A stretch of 8,140 nt of DNA, from NCBI GenBank assembly GCA_030447125.1, contig JAUJLZ010000069.1:1-8140 (forward strand). Direction: 5' to 3'. The translations under genes were made by a program, and so were the position numbers. The notes under the pieces are model-generated. The model ran no database searches, had not been told where the DNA came from, and saw only the letters and a list, made by a program, of their open reading frames with translations. This DNA comes from Acidimicrobiales bacterium. Lineage in GTDB: Bacteria > Actinomycetota > Acidimicrobiia > Acidimicrobiales > CADCSY01. This document shows positions 1 to 6,425 of the stretch, in pieces. Each line of letters begins with the position of its first letter. The first letter of the stretch is position 1.

Positions 1-294
<294 letters not shown>

Positions 295-299
295 GTTGC

Positions 300-305
300 T
301 CCTCC
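300..305 (-). promoter_or_regulatory. Ribosome binding site of groEL
   Basis: The minus strand reads GGAGGA, then five bases, then GTG. This strong Shine-Dalgarno sequence fixes the groEL start at 294. It stands out because several other starts in the window have no recognisable Shine-Dalgarno sequence. Confidence 0.85.
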
Positions 306-392
306 GTTGGAACTCTTCGGGTTCGCCCGGCGGGGGGGTCCCTCAGGGCGTCTCACTGTGCACGTCGACCCTGGCGTGCCAACCGAACTGCG

Positions 393-419
393 TTAGCACT
401 CTCGATGGTCGAGTGCTAA
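393..419. promoter_or_regulatory. CIRCE operator (HrcA binding site)
   Basis: Two perfect 9-bp arms, TTAGCACTC (393-401) and GAGTGCTAA (411-419), are separated by exactly nine bases, which is the canonical CIRCE architecture bound by the heat-shock repressor HrcA. It lies in the 168-bp divergent gap, 98 bp from the groEL start and 43 bp from the gpgS start. Repression of groEL is the established role for such a site. Because the gap is shared, binding could also affect gpgS. I could not identify convincing -35/-10 pairs for either gene here. Confidence 0.96.
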
Positions 420-462
420 CCAGGAAACCACCCCCCGGCCCTCCTCGCAACCTGGACGCCCC

Positions 463-1314
463 GTGACCATCGATTCGACCACCGATCTGGGCCTCGAGGA
501 CCTGGTGGCGCACAAGGGCGCCAGCACCGTCTCGGTCTGCCTGCCGGCTCGGGACGAGGCGGCCACGGTGGGGCCGATCGTCGCCCAAGTCGTGGAACAC
601 CTGGTCCGGCGTTACCAACTGGTCGACGAAGTCGTCGTGGTCGACGACGGCTCCGTCGATGCCACCGTCGCCGTGGCCCGCCGAGCCGGTGCCCGGGTCG
701 TGGGTGCCGGCGACGTCCTCCCCAGCTGCGGGCCGGCCACGGGCAAGGGGGAGGCGCTGTGGAAGTCCCTGGCTGCCTGTCGGGGTGATGTGGTGATCTG
801 GTGCGACGCCGACATCGTGGGCTTCGATTCCCGCTTCGTCTCCGCCCTGGTGGCCCCGCTGCTCCTCGACCCCTCGGTCGACTTCGTCAAGGGCACCTAC
901 CGGCGCGACCTCGACGGGCAGCCCGATGAAGGTGGCCGGGTGACCGAGCTGGTGGCCCGACCGTTGCTGGCCCGGCTCTTCCCCCATCTGCGCGGCTTCA
1001 TCCAGCCTCTGTCGGGTGAGTACGGCGGCCGGCGAAGCCTGCTGGAACGGGTCCCCTTCGCCGCCGGCTACGGCGTCGACCTCGGGCTGCTGGTCGACGT
1101 AGCCGCCCTGGTCGGGGTGGGGGCCATGGCCCAGGTCGAGCTCGGGCACCGCTCCCATCGCAACCGCCCGCTGCACGAGCTCACCGTTCACGCCGAGGCG
1201 GTCCTGGCCACCGCCCTCGACCGGGCCGGCGTGGCCCAGGCGGGGGACGCTCCGGCGCTGCGGTGGCGGCCCCCGTTGGTGGATGTCCCCGCCTACCGGG
1301 ACCGCATGCCCTGA
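463..1314 (+). CDS. gpgS: Glucosyl-3-phosphoglycerate synthase (GT81, GT-A fold)
   Basis: This 283-aa enzyme transfers glucose from a nucleotide sugar (UDP-glucose, or also ADP-glucose) to 3-phosphoglycerate. That is the first step toward glucosylglycerate and, in mycobacteria, methylglucose lipopolysaccharide. It closely resembles Mycobacterium tuberculosis Rv1208. Visible blocks are [13 protein letters not shown] (24-36), [11 protein letters not shown] (58-68), [10 protein letters not shown] (94-103), the metal/nucleotide-binding DAD triad (115-117, DSD in Rv1208), the [18 protein letters not shown] block (157-174), QPLSGEY (181-187), [10 protein letters not shown] (203-212) and RSHRNRPL (230-237). 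It lacks most of the roughly 20-residue N-terminal extension of Rv1208. The GTG at 463 has no clear Shine-Dalgarno sequence; an in-frame GTG at 505 is a weaker alternative. The CIRCE site lies 43 bp upstream. No gpgP-type phosphatase gene follows; instead the gene converges with a small minus-strand gene 11 bp beyond its stop. The function is secure from motifs, and donor preference is unknown. Confidence 0.95.
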   Translation: MTIDSTTDLGLEDLVAHKGASTVSVCLPARDEAATVGPIVAQVVEHLVRRYQLVDEVVVVDDGSVDATVAVARRAGARVVGAGDVLPSCGPATGKGEALWKSLAACRGDVVIWCDADIVGFDSRFVSALVAPLLLDPSVDFVKGTYRRDLDGQPDEGGRVTELVARPLLARLFPHLRGFIQPLSGEYGGRRSLLERVPFAAGYGVDLGLLVDVAALVGVGAMAQVELGHRSHRNRPLHELTVHAEAVLATALDRAGVAQAGDAPALRWRPPLVDVPAYRDRMP

Positions 1315-1325
1315 CGCCGGCGGGG

Positions 1326-1520
1326 CTAGTTGGGATGTACGCCGCTGCCCTTCTCGTCGGGCCTCTGTTCTCCAGCTTCACTGCTCACTTCGATGCCGTT
1401 CACGGCCTTCACGCCATGAACTTCCGTGTTGGTGAGGATGGCCAAGAACCGCTGTCCTATTTCTGCAGGGTCCTCGTCAAAGTCGAGCTCTTCCAGAGTG
1501 ACATCAAGCACGAACTTCAC
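1326..1520 (-). CDS. Small acidic hypothetical protein (64 aa)
   Basis: I do not recognise this protein. It begins at GTG (1518-1520) after a near-ideal Shine-Dalgarno AGGAGG with six-base spacing, and ends at TAG (1326-1328). The N-terminal half (MKFVLDVTLEELDFDEDPAE) is acidic and could form a strand-helix unit. The middle (IGQRFLAILTNTEVHGVKAV) is mixed, and the C-terminal third is charged and probably disordered. There are no cysteines, membrane segments or signal peptide. Base composition is clearly lower in GC than the flanking genes, with codons rare in this window such as ATA, CAT, GTT, TTT and several GAA, so it may be a recent acquisition. It converges on gpgS with an 11-bp gap and stands alone, 153 bp from the BtuF-like gene. 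The strong ribosome site and sensible composition argue for a real gene; function unknown. Confidence 0.72.
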   Translation of the reverse strand: MKFVLDVTLEELDFDEDPAEIGQRFLAILTNTEVHGVKAVNGIEVSSEAGEQRPDEKGSGVHPN

Positions 1521-1526
1521 AACTGA

Positions 1527-1532
1527 CCTCCT
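1527..1532 (-). promoter_or_regulatory. Ribosome binding site of the 64-aa gene
   Basis: The minus strand reads AGGAGG followed by TCAGTT and then GTG. It is one of only two strong Shine-Dalgarno sequences seen in this window and is the main evidence that the small gene is translated from 1520. Confidence 0.75.
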
Positions 1533-1644
1533 GGTCGGGATGCTGCGCCGTCAGTGCTGTCGTGACGCAGGAACGGCTGGACGTGGGAGGCTAGACCAGT
1601 CCTCCTCCCTCAGACCAGGGGGCGTGGCGCGGCGTCTCCGGGGC

Positions 1645-1668
1645 CGACCCGAGAGCGTCATCGGGTCG
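1645..1668 (-). terminator. Hairpin just after the BtuF-like gene
   Basis: Perfect 8-bp arms CGACCCGA (1645-1652) and TCGGGTCG (1661-1668) enclose an 8-base loop, beginning 5 bp past the stop codon of the minus-strand BtuF-like gene. No T-run follows, which is common for terminators in high-GC actinobacteria, so this is a probable transcript end or 3'-end stabiliser and not a textbook intrinsic terminator. The remaining gap to 1521 holds only a weaker imperfect repeat (GGGAGG 1585-1590 against CCTCCC 1604-1609). I see no gene or tRNA there. Confidence 0.5.
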
Positions 1669-1673
1669 CAGCT

Positions 1674-2570
1674 TCAGGCGGGGAGGGCCACTGGGACCAG
1701 GAGGTCGGGGTGGGGAGGGACCACGCCGGGGTGAGCCACGGCGGCCAGGGCCTCGACCCCGTCGACCAGGCGGGGGCCGGGGCGGACGAAGGCGGCGTTG
1801 GCGTCAGCCGCCCACACGGGCACGCCGGTCGGCAGGACGCCGGAGGCCACCAGTTCCCCGGCCAGACGGAGCGAGTCGTCCAAGCCGTAGCCGCAGGGGG
1901 CGACCACGATGAGGTCGGGCTCGGCGGCGGCCAGGTCGTCCCACTCGATGGGACCGGAGCGACCCCCGGCGACCCCGAGCACCGACTGGGCGCCGGCGGC
2001 GGCCACCAGGTCGGGGATCCAGTGCCCGGGGGAGTAGGGCGGGTCGGTCCATTCCAGCACCGCCAGGCGAGGTCGGGGCCGACCGGCGACGAGGGCAGCC
2101 ACCCGGGCGAGTTGGCCCCGCAGCCCGGCCACCACCTCGTGGGCCTTGCTGGGGGTGCCCGTGGCCCGGCCGACCTCGGCGATCGACTCGAGGACCTCGT
2201 CCAGCCTCGTGGGGTCGAGGGTCAGCACCCGGGCCCGACAACCCAGGTGGGCCAGGGCGTGGTCGACCTCGGACACGTCGACGGCGCACACCGCGCACAG
2301 GTCCTGGGTGACCACGAGGTCGGGGTCGAGGTCGGACAAGGCGCCCGCGTCGAGGGTGTACAGGTCGTCGCCGGCGCCGATGCGGGCTCGCACCTCGTCG
2401 TCGATCTGGGCGGGCGTCAGGTCCGGGGGCAGGGTGGTGTCGGACACGATGCGACGGGTGCGGGCCTCGGGCGGAAAGTCACACTCGAAGGTCACCCCTA
2501 CCACCTGCTCGCCTGCCCCCACGGCGAAGAGGATCTCCGTGGCCGAGGGCAACAGGGACACGATGCGCAT
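1674..2570 (-). CDS. BtuF-like cobalamin/metal-chelate binding-fold protein without signal peptide
   Basis: This 298-aa protein belongs to the periplasmic-binding-protein family of vitamin B12 and siderophore receptors (BtuF/FecB type, PF01497). Visible features are RIVSLLPSATEILFAVGAG (2-20), VTFECDFP (26-33), the QDLCAVCAV segment (89-97) with C92 and C95, EWTDPPYSPGHWIPDLVAAAG (from 173) and PDLIVVAPCGYGL near residue 220. The chosen ATG at 2570 places the conserved RIVSLLPSATE strand at the N-terminus. An upstream start at 2624 would add 18 unconserved residues lying inside the preceding gene. No signal peptide or lipobox is present, so it appears cytoplasmic, as in a known actinobacterial/cyanobacterial subgroup often annotated as cobalamin-binding protein. 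No ABC permease or ATPase accompanies it. It sits 7 bp downstream of the AI-2E gene, implying co-transcription; the ribosome site is poor (GAGG very close to ATG), so translational coupling is likely. Ligand unknown. Confidence 0.88.
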   Translation of the reverse strand: MRIVSLLPSATEILFAVGAGEQVVGVTFECDFPPEARTRRIVSDTTLPPDLTPAQIDDEVRARIGAGDDLYTLDAGALSDLDPDLVVTQDLCAVCAVDVSEVDHALAHLGCRARVLTLDPTRLDEVLESIAEVGRATGTPSKAHEVVAGLRGQLARVAALVAGRPRPRLAVLEWTDPPYSPGHWIPDLVAAAGAQSVLGVAGGRSGPIEWDDLAAAEPDLIVVAPCGYGLDDSLRLAGELVASGVLPTGVPVWAADANAAFVRPGPRLVDGVEALAAVAHPGVVPPHPDLLVPVALPA

Positions 2571-2577
2571 CGCCTCG

Positions 2578-3873
2578 TCAGCCCCGAGCGGGAGTGACCG
2601 ACGGCTCGGGCCGCTCGGAGCCATCCCCCGGATCGGGGCCCGCAGGATCGGGGGCCGCAGGATCGGTGGCCGCAGGATCGGTGGCCCCCGGATCGGTGGC
2701 CCCCGGATCGGTGGCAGCCTTGCGGCCGTCGGGCCCCAGCTCGCCCACGCTGCGCACGATGCCCGGGACGGAGGCGGCGTCAGCTGCTTCGGCTCGAGCG
2801 GCCACCGCCTCCAGGGGTTCCCCCAGGACGTAGGTGTGCCAGAGGTGGCTGACGAGGATCTTGAGCACGGCGGCCGCGGGCACGGCGATGAGCAGTCCGA
2901 ACACGCCCCCGGCGGTGCCGCCGACGAGCAGGGCGAGCATCACCATGGCGGGATGGAGCTTGACCGCCCGCTGCATGACCATGGGGCTGATGAAGTGGTT
3001 GTCGAGCTGCTGAGCACCGGCCATGATCACCACGACCCAGATGGCGGTGGTGGCGTCGCGCGTGGTCAGGGCGATGACGACGCCGAGCACCCCCCCGGCC
3101 CAGGGCCCCACCAGGGGGACCACGTTGCACAGGCCAGCCACCATGCCCACGATCAGCCAGAAGGGCAGGTCGATCAGGGCCAAGCCGATCGAGATCAACA
3201 CCCCGACGATGAGCGCCACCAGGAGCTGGCCCCGGAAGAAGCCGCCGACGGCCTGGTTGAGGCGCGTGGCCAGGATCAGGGTCTCCTCCCGGGCCCGCTC
3301 CGGTACCAGCGACTCGGCCACCACCCGCAGGCGGGGCAGGTCGGTGAGCAGGTAGAAGGCGATGATGGGGGCCAGCAGCACGATGAGCAGGACGTGGAAC
3401 ACCCGGCTGCCGACGTCGCGGACCGTGTCGATGGTGTCACCCAGGCCCGAGCCTCCGGCCTCGGTGCCGACCTGGCTCTCCAGCTCGCCCACGCTCGGCA
3501 GGGCGATGACCCAGTTCTGCGACTGCTCCGCTCGGTCGTTGATCCAACGCTCGATGTCGGCCCTGACCCGCGGTGCCTCCTCAGCCAGGTCCTCGGTCTG
3601 GTCGGCGGCCAGCGGGACCACGATGAGACCGACGAGGGCCACACCGGCGAAGAAGCCCAGGTAGGAAAGAGCGGTGCCCGCCAGGCGGGGGACATGGCGG
3701 CGCTGCAGGGCGGTGACCGCAGGATTGAGGAGGAACACGATGGCCCCGGCCAGGATCAGCGGGGGCCACACCACCCTGATCGCCCAGCCCACCAGGCCCA
3801 CCAGGGCGAGGAGCGCGGCCAGACCGACGAGCGCCCACGCCACCTGTCCGCCACGCCGGATGCGCTGGCTCAT
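2578..3873 (-). CDS. AI-2E family transporter (PF01594), multi-pass membrane protein
   Basis: This 431-aa integral membrane protein belongs to the AI-2E (TqsA/YdiK/PerM-like) family. Members include exporters of autoinducer-2 and ion antiporters, so the substrate cannot be read from the family. Hydrophobic segments fall near residues 12-30, 33-50 and 62-88. A soluble amphipathic region at about 90-155 is followed by a segment around LLIVLLAPIIAFYLL and several helices toward residue 360. Family signatures are visible: CNVVPLVGPWAGG, and AQQLDNHFISPMVMQ followed by LHPAMVMLALLVGGTAGGVFG. The start ATG at 3873 matches the expected N-terminus and has no Shine-Dalgarno sequence, but a TAGCGT hexamer ends 7 bp upstream, suggesting leaderless transcription. 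After the last helix comes a hydrophilic tail ending in five-residue Asp-Pro repeats. Its stop lies 7 bp before the BtuF-like gene, so the two probably form an operon. It lies 65 bp downstream of the glycerate kinase gene. Confidence 0.93.
   Translation of the reverse strand: MSQRIRRGGQVAWALVGLAALLALVGLVGWAIRVVWPPLILAGAIVFLLNPAVTALQRRHVPRLAGTALSYLGFFAGVALVGLIVVPLAADQTEDLAEEAPRVRADIERWINDRAEQSQNWVIALPSVGELESQVGTEAGGSGLGDTIDTVRDVGSRVFHVLLIVLLAPIIAFYLLTDLPRLRVVAESLVPERAREETLILATRLNQAVGGFFRGQLLVALIVGVLISIGLALIDLPFWLIVGMVAGLCNVVPLVGPWAGGVLGVVIALTTRDATTAIWVVVIMAGAQQLDNHFISPMVMQRAVKLHPAMVMLALLVGGTAGGVFGLLIAVPAAAVLKILVSHLWHTYVLGEPLEAVAARAEAADAASVPGIVRSVGELGPDGRKAATDPGATDPGATDPAATDPAAPDPAGPDPGDGSERPEPSVTPARG
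2626..2715 (-). repeat. Six tandem 15-bp repeats encoding (A/G)(T/P)DP(A/G) at the C-terminus of the AI-2E protein
   Basis: Six in-frame 15-bp units lie end to end at 2701, 2686, 2671, 2656, 2641 and 2626. On the minus strand they encode ATDPG, ATDPG, ATDPA, ATDPA, APDPA and GPDPG. Neighbouring units are identical or nearly so at DNA level (for example 2701-2715 equals 2686-2700), indicating recent slippage or unequal crossover. The result is an acidic, proline-rich, presumably disordered cytoplasmic tail. The unit number probably varies between strains. Confidence 0.95.
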
Positions 3874-3880
3874 GGGTGCC

Positions 3881-3886
3881 ACGCTA
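3881..3886 (-). promoter_or_regulatory. Candidate -10 element, leaderless promoter of the AI-2E gene
   Basis: The minus strand reads GATAGCGT, then seven bases, then ATG. TANNNT at this distance would place the transcription start on or next to the start codon, the usual geometry of leaderless actinobacterial promoters. No clear -35 element is seen. The near-identical octamer and spacing at three other starts in the window support the call. Confidence 0.5.
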
Positions 3887-3938
3887 TCGCTCGCCTGGAC
3901 GCCGAACGGGAGGCAGAGGTGCGGGCGTGAACCGGCCC

Positions 3939-4946
3939 CTAGAGAGCGGCCAGGTGGCTCGCCACGGCGTCTTCGATGCACACCGCCGCCTCGGACAGGG
4001 CCCGGTCCCGCCCGTAGCGAGCGACCAGGGAGACGACCTCCACGCCGGCCGGCACCTCGACTCCCTCCAGCACCTCGCCCACCACGGCCAGGACCCCGAC
4101 GCCAACCGCCCGAGCCAGCTCGACCACCCCTCCCACCGCCTTGCCGGCGAAGGACTGCTCGTCGAGGAAGCCCTCGCCGGTCACGACCAGGTCGGCCCCT
4201 TCCAGGCGTTCGGCCAGCCCGACCTCCTCGGCCACCAGCTCGAAGCCGGCGACGAGGCGGGCGCCGATGGCAGCCAGGCCGCCCGCCAGGCCGCCCGCCG
4301 CGCCACCGCCGGGGATGTCGCGCACGTCGACGCCGTGCGTCTGCTCGTAGACCTGGGTCAGGCGCTTCAGTCGCCGGTGCAACAGCTCCACCTGGGCGGT
4401 GCTGGCCCCCTTCTGGGGGGCGAACACCCGGGCCGCCTCCACAAAGGTGGTGCGCACGTCGCAGCCCACCACCAGCTCCACCCCCCGCAGCCGGCCCAGG
4501 GGCTCCAGCGCCCGCACGGCGCCCAGGCCACCGTCGGTGGAGGCGGAACCGCCCACGCCGACGATCACCCGCCGACAACCGGCGTCGAGGGCGGCCGCCA
4601 CCAACTCCCCGGTGCCATGGGTCGACGCGGCCACGGCGTCATTGCCCTCGGCACCGCCCACCAGATCGAGGCCCGAGGCCAGGGCCATCTCCACCACGGC
4701 CTGGCGCGGGCCCTCTCCCCGGTCGCAACGCCACCCCGCCTCCACCAGGTCGCCCAGCGGCCCGGTGACGACGGTGCGACGGTTGGCACCCCCCAGCGCC
4801 TCGAGAGTTCCCTCGCCCCCGTCGGCCACGGGTGCGGTGTCGACACTGCAGCCGGCCCCCTCGGCGGCGTGCACGATGGCCCGAGCCGCCGCGCGCGCGC
4901 TCAGGGTCCCCCGGAACTTGTCGGGCGCAGCCACGACGTGCACCAC
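3939..4946 (-). CDS. Glycerate kinase, GarK/GlxK family (PF02595)
   Basis: This 335-aa cytoplasmic enzyme phosphorylates glycerate with ATP. The bacterial GarK/GlxK family usually makes 2-phosphoglycerate, but regiospecificity cannot be read from sequence. Visible family blocks are the N-terminal VVAAPDKFRGTLSA (4-17), PVADGGEGT (39-47), the GVGGSASTDGG glycine-rich loop (130-140), VGCDV (160-164), VFAPQKGA (174-181), PGGGAAGG (212-219) and VVTGEGFLDEQS (254-265). It is shorter than the roughly 380-residue Escherichia coli enzymes, but all central motifs are present. Two tandem GTG codons (4946 and 4943) could start translation; neither has a good Shine-Dalgarno sequence. The gene is divergent from the GT20 synthase gene across an 87-bp gap containing an inverted repeat, and is followed 65 bp later by the AI-2E gene. 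Near gpgS it could recycle glycerate from glucosylglycerate breakdown, but roles in glyoxylate or serine-glycerate metabolism are equally possible. Confidence 0.94.
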   Translation of the reverse strand: MVHVVAAPDKFRGTLSARAAARAIVHAAEGAGCSVDTAPVADGGEGTLEALGGANRRTVVTGPLGDLVEAGWRCDRGEGPRQAVVEMALASGLDLVGGAEGNDAVAASTHGTGELVAAALDAGCRRVIVGVGGSASTDGGLGAVRALEPLGRLRGVELVVGCDVRTTFVEAARVFAPQKGASTAQVELLHRRLKRLTQVYEQTHGVDVRDIPGGGAAGGLAGGLAAIGARLVAGFELVAEEVGLAERLEGADLVVTGEGFLDEQSFAGKAVGGVVELARAVGVGVLAVVGEVLEGVEVPAGVEVVSLVARYGRDRALSEAAVCIEDAVASHLAAL

Positions 4947-4961
4947 CCCATGTTGCCTGGC

Positions 4962-4986
4962 CTGGCCCGGTCTCGCCTCGGGCCAG
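4962..4986. promoter_or_regulatory. Inverted repeat, candidate operator between glycerate kinase and GT20 genes
   Basis: Perfect 8-bp arms CTGGCCCG (4962-4969) and CGGGCCAG (4979-4986) are separated by nine bases. The 17-bp centre-to-centre half-site distance is longer than one helical turn but compatible with a dimeric regulator. It lies 15 bp upstream of the glycerate kinase start and 34 bp upstream of the candidate -10 of the synthase gene. It is outside any likely coding region, so codon bias does not explain it, but GC-rich inverted repeats also arise by chance. Confidence 0.4.
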
Positions 4987-5020
4987 AGGGCCCCACCCGG
5001 TCGGGAACCGCTCGGCTGGC

Positions 5021-5026
5021 TACCGT
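5021..5026 (+). promoter_or_regulatory. Candidate -10 element, leaderless promoter of the GT20 gene
   Basis: GCTACCGT is followed by seven bases and then the GTG start at 5034, the geometry expected of a leaderless actinobacterial promoter. The same octamer precedes the lipoprotein gene at 7242. No Shine-Dalgarno sequence is present, which fits leaderless initiation. Confidence 0.55.
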
Positions 5027-5033
5027 GTCGCCG

Positions 5034-6425
5034 GTGAGCGTCGAGGGGACCAGGGACCTGGTGATCGTCTCCAACCGCGGTCCGCTGTCGTTTCGCACCG
5101 CCGACGACGGGTCCCTTCTCGCCCGCCGGGGCGGGGGCGGTCTGGTCTCCGCCCTCGGACCAGCCGTGGCCGGCTCAGGGGCCACCTGGATCGCCGGGGC
5201 CATCACGGACGGAGACCGTCGGGCGGCGGCGGGCATGGTCGAGGCTGAGGGGTTCCAGGTGCGCTCCCTGGTCCTCGACGCCGACGACTACCGGGGCTAC
5301 TACGACGTCGTCTCGTCGGGAGCGCTGTGGTTCGTCCACCACCGCCTCTACGACAGCGCCCGGCGGCCCCGCTTCGACCGGCACTGGTACCGGGCCTGGG
5401 AGTCCTACCGCCGGATCAACGCCGCCTTCGCCCGGGCCGTCATCGACGAGGCGCCGGCCGGTGCCCTCGTGTTGGTGCAGGACTACCACCTGACCCTGCT
5501 GGCCGCCACGCTGGCCGACGAGCGTCCCGACCTCACCCCGGTGCACTTCCATCACACGCCCTTCGGCGGCCCTGACGACCTGCGCATCCTGCCCGACGAG
5601 GTGGGCATCGAGCTGCTCGACGGCCTGGCCGCCCACGCCGCCTGTGGCTTCCAGGCGCCTCGGTGGGCGACCGCCTTCGACGCCTGCTGCCGCGAGCTCC
5701 TCGGACGCCCGCCCTGTCCCACCTTCGTGTCGCCGGCGGCGGTCGAGCCGGCCGAGATCGCCAAGGTGGCCGCTTCCGAGGCCTGTGGTGCAGCCCTGTT
5801 CGACCTGGAGCGCCAGGTCGGGGATCGCCGGTTGATCGCGCGGGTCGACCGCATCGAGCTGTCGAAGAACCTGCTGCGGGGCTTCCTCGCCTTCGAGGAC
5901 CTCCTCACGACCCATCCCCAATGGCGGGAGCACGTCGTGTTCGCCGCCTTCGTCTACCCCTCCAGGGAGGGGCTGGCGGAGTACCTGGCCTACCGCCAGG
6001 AGGTCGACGGGCTGGTGCGGCGGATCAACCAGACCTGGGCCACCCCGGGGTGGACGCCCATCGTCTACGACGACGCCGACGACTTCGCCCGATCGGTCGC
6101 AGGCCTCCGCCGCTACGACGTCTTGGTGGTCAACCCCGTGCGCGACGGGCTCAACCTGGTGGCCAAGGAGGGTCCGTTGGTCAACGAGCGCGACGGCGTG
6201 GTGGTCCTCAGCCGGGAGTCGGGAGCGTGGTCGGAGCTCGGTGCTGTAGCACTGGGCATCAACCCCTTCGACGTCACCGCCACCTCCGAGGTGCTGCACC
6301 GGGCCCTGGCCATGGGCGAGGGGGAGCGCCGGGACCACGCCCGAGCGGTGCGGGCCCTGGCCGGGTCGCGGGCACCCGCCGACTGGGTCGCCGACCAGGT
6401 GCGGGCGGCGACGTCAGGCCGGTAA
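5034..6425 (+). CDS. GT20 glycosyltransferase, trehalose-6-phosphate synthase-like (divergent OtsA)
   Basis: This 463-aa GT-B enzyme is predicted to transfer glucose from a nucleotide sugar to a phosphorylated acceptor, classically glucose-6-phosphate giving trehalose-6-phosphate. Conserved features are IVSNRGP with R15, the glycine loop RRGGGGL (31-37), WESYRRIN (122-129), QDYHL with D150, HFHHTPF (171-177), R273 and K278 in DRIELSKN, and PVRDGLNLVAKE (368-379) with D371 and E379. These correspond to the donor- and phosphate-binding residues of Escherichia coli OtsA. Two blocks depart from canonical OtsA: HHTPF replaces LHIPF, and ELSKN replaces DYTKG/DYSKG. HHTPF occurs in cyanobacterial glucosylglycerol-phosphate synthase, so the acceptor may not be glucose-6-phosphate. 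The reading frame is open far upstream, but that part is antisense shadow of glycerate kinase; GTG 5034 fits the family N-terminus, and GTG 5025 is an in-frame alternative. A phosphatase gene of the matching pathway converges 18 bp downstream. Confidence 0.92.
   Translation: MSVEGTRDLVIVSNRGPLSFRTADDGSLLARRGGGGLVSALGPAVAGSGATWIAGAITDGDRRAAAGMVEAEGFQVRSLVLDADDYRGYYDVVSSGALWFVHHRLYDSARRPRFDRHWYRAWESYRRINAAFARAVIDEAPAGALVLVQDYHLTLLAATLADERPDLTPVHFHHTPFGGPDDLRILPDEVGIELLDGLAAHAACGFQAPRWATAFDACCRELLGRPPCPTFVSPAAVEPAEIAKVAASEACGAALFDLERQVGDRRLIARVDRIELSKNLLRGFLAFEDLLTTHPQWREHVVFAAFVYPSREGLAEYLAYRQEVDGLVRRINQTWATPGWTPIVYDDADDFARSVAGLRRYDVLVVNPVRDGLNLVAKEGPLVNERDGVVVLSRESGAWSELGAVALGINPFDVTATSEVLHRALAMGEGERRDHARAVRALAGSRAPADWVADQVRAATSGR

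Noticed and set aside
295..392. A sigma-type promoter for groEL around the CIRCE element
   Set aside because: I could not find a -35/-10 pair with acceptable spacing; TTGCGA near 445-450 has no matching -10, so no promoter is called although one must exist.
343..1191. Long open frame antisense to gpgS (282 codons)
   Set aside because: It is the complementary shadow of a high-GC gene whose plus-strand product matches GpgS block by block; the antisense product is rich in Gly, His, Gln and Asp with no family motif.
1585..1609. GGGAGG/CCTCCC imperfect hairpin in the gap upstream of the 64-aa gene as an RNA gene or riboswitch
   Set aside because: Only 6 bp of homopurine stem with a 13-base loop and no flanking conserved structure; not enough to call an RNA element.
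1710..2597. Plus-strand open frame of 295 codons opposite the BtuF-like gene
   Set aside because: The product is a Gly/His/Gln/Val-rich composition typical of antisense to GC-rich genes, while the minus strand carries conserved BtuF-like motifs.
3874..4578. Upstream extension of the AI-2E frame into the glycerate kinase region
   Set aside because: It is Arg/Gly/Pro-rich without homology and overlaps glycerate kinase in another frame; the membrane protein begins at ATG 3873.
3876..5033. In-frame 386-codon N-terminal extension of the GT20 protein
   Set aside because: The extension is antisense to the glycerate kinase gene and has shadow composition; the GT20 fold starts right at GTG 5034, where a -10 hexamer is also placed.
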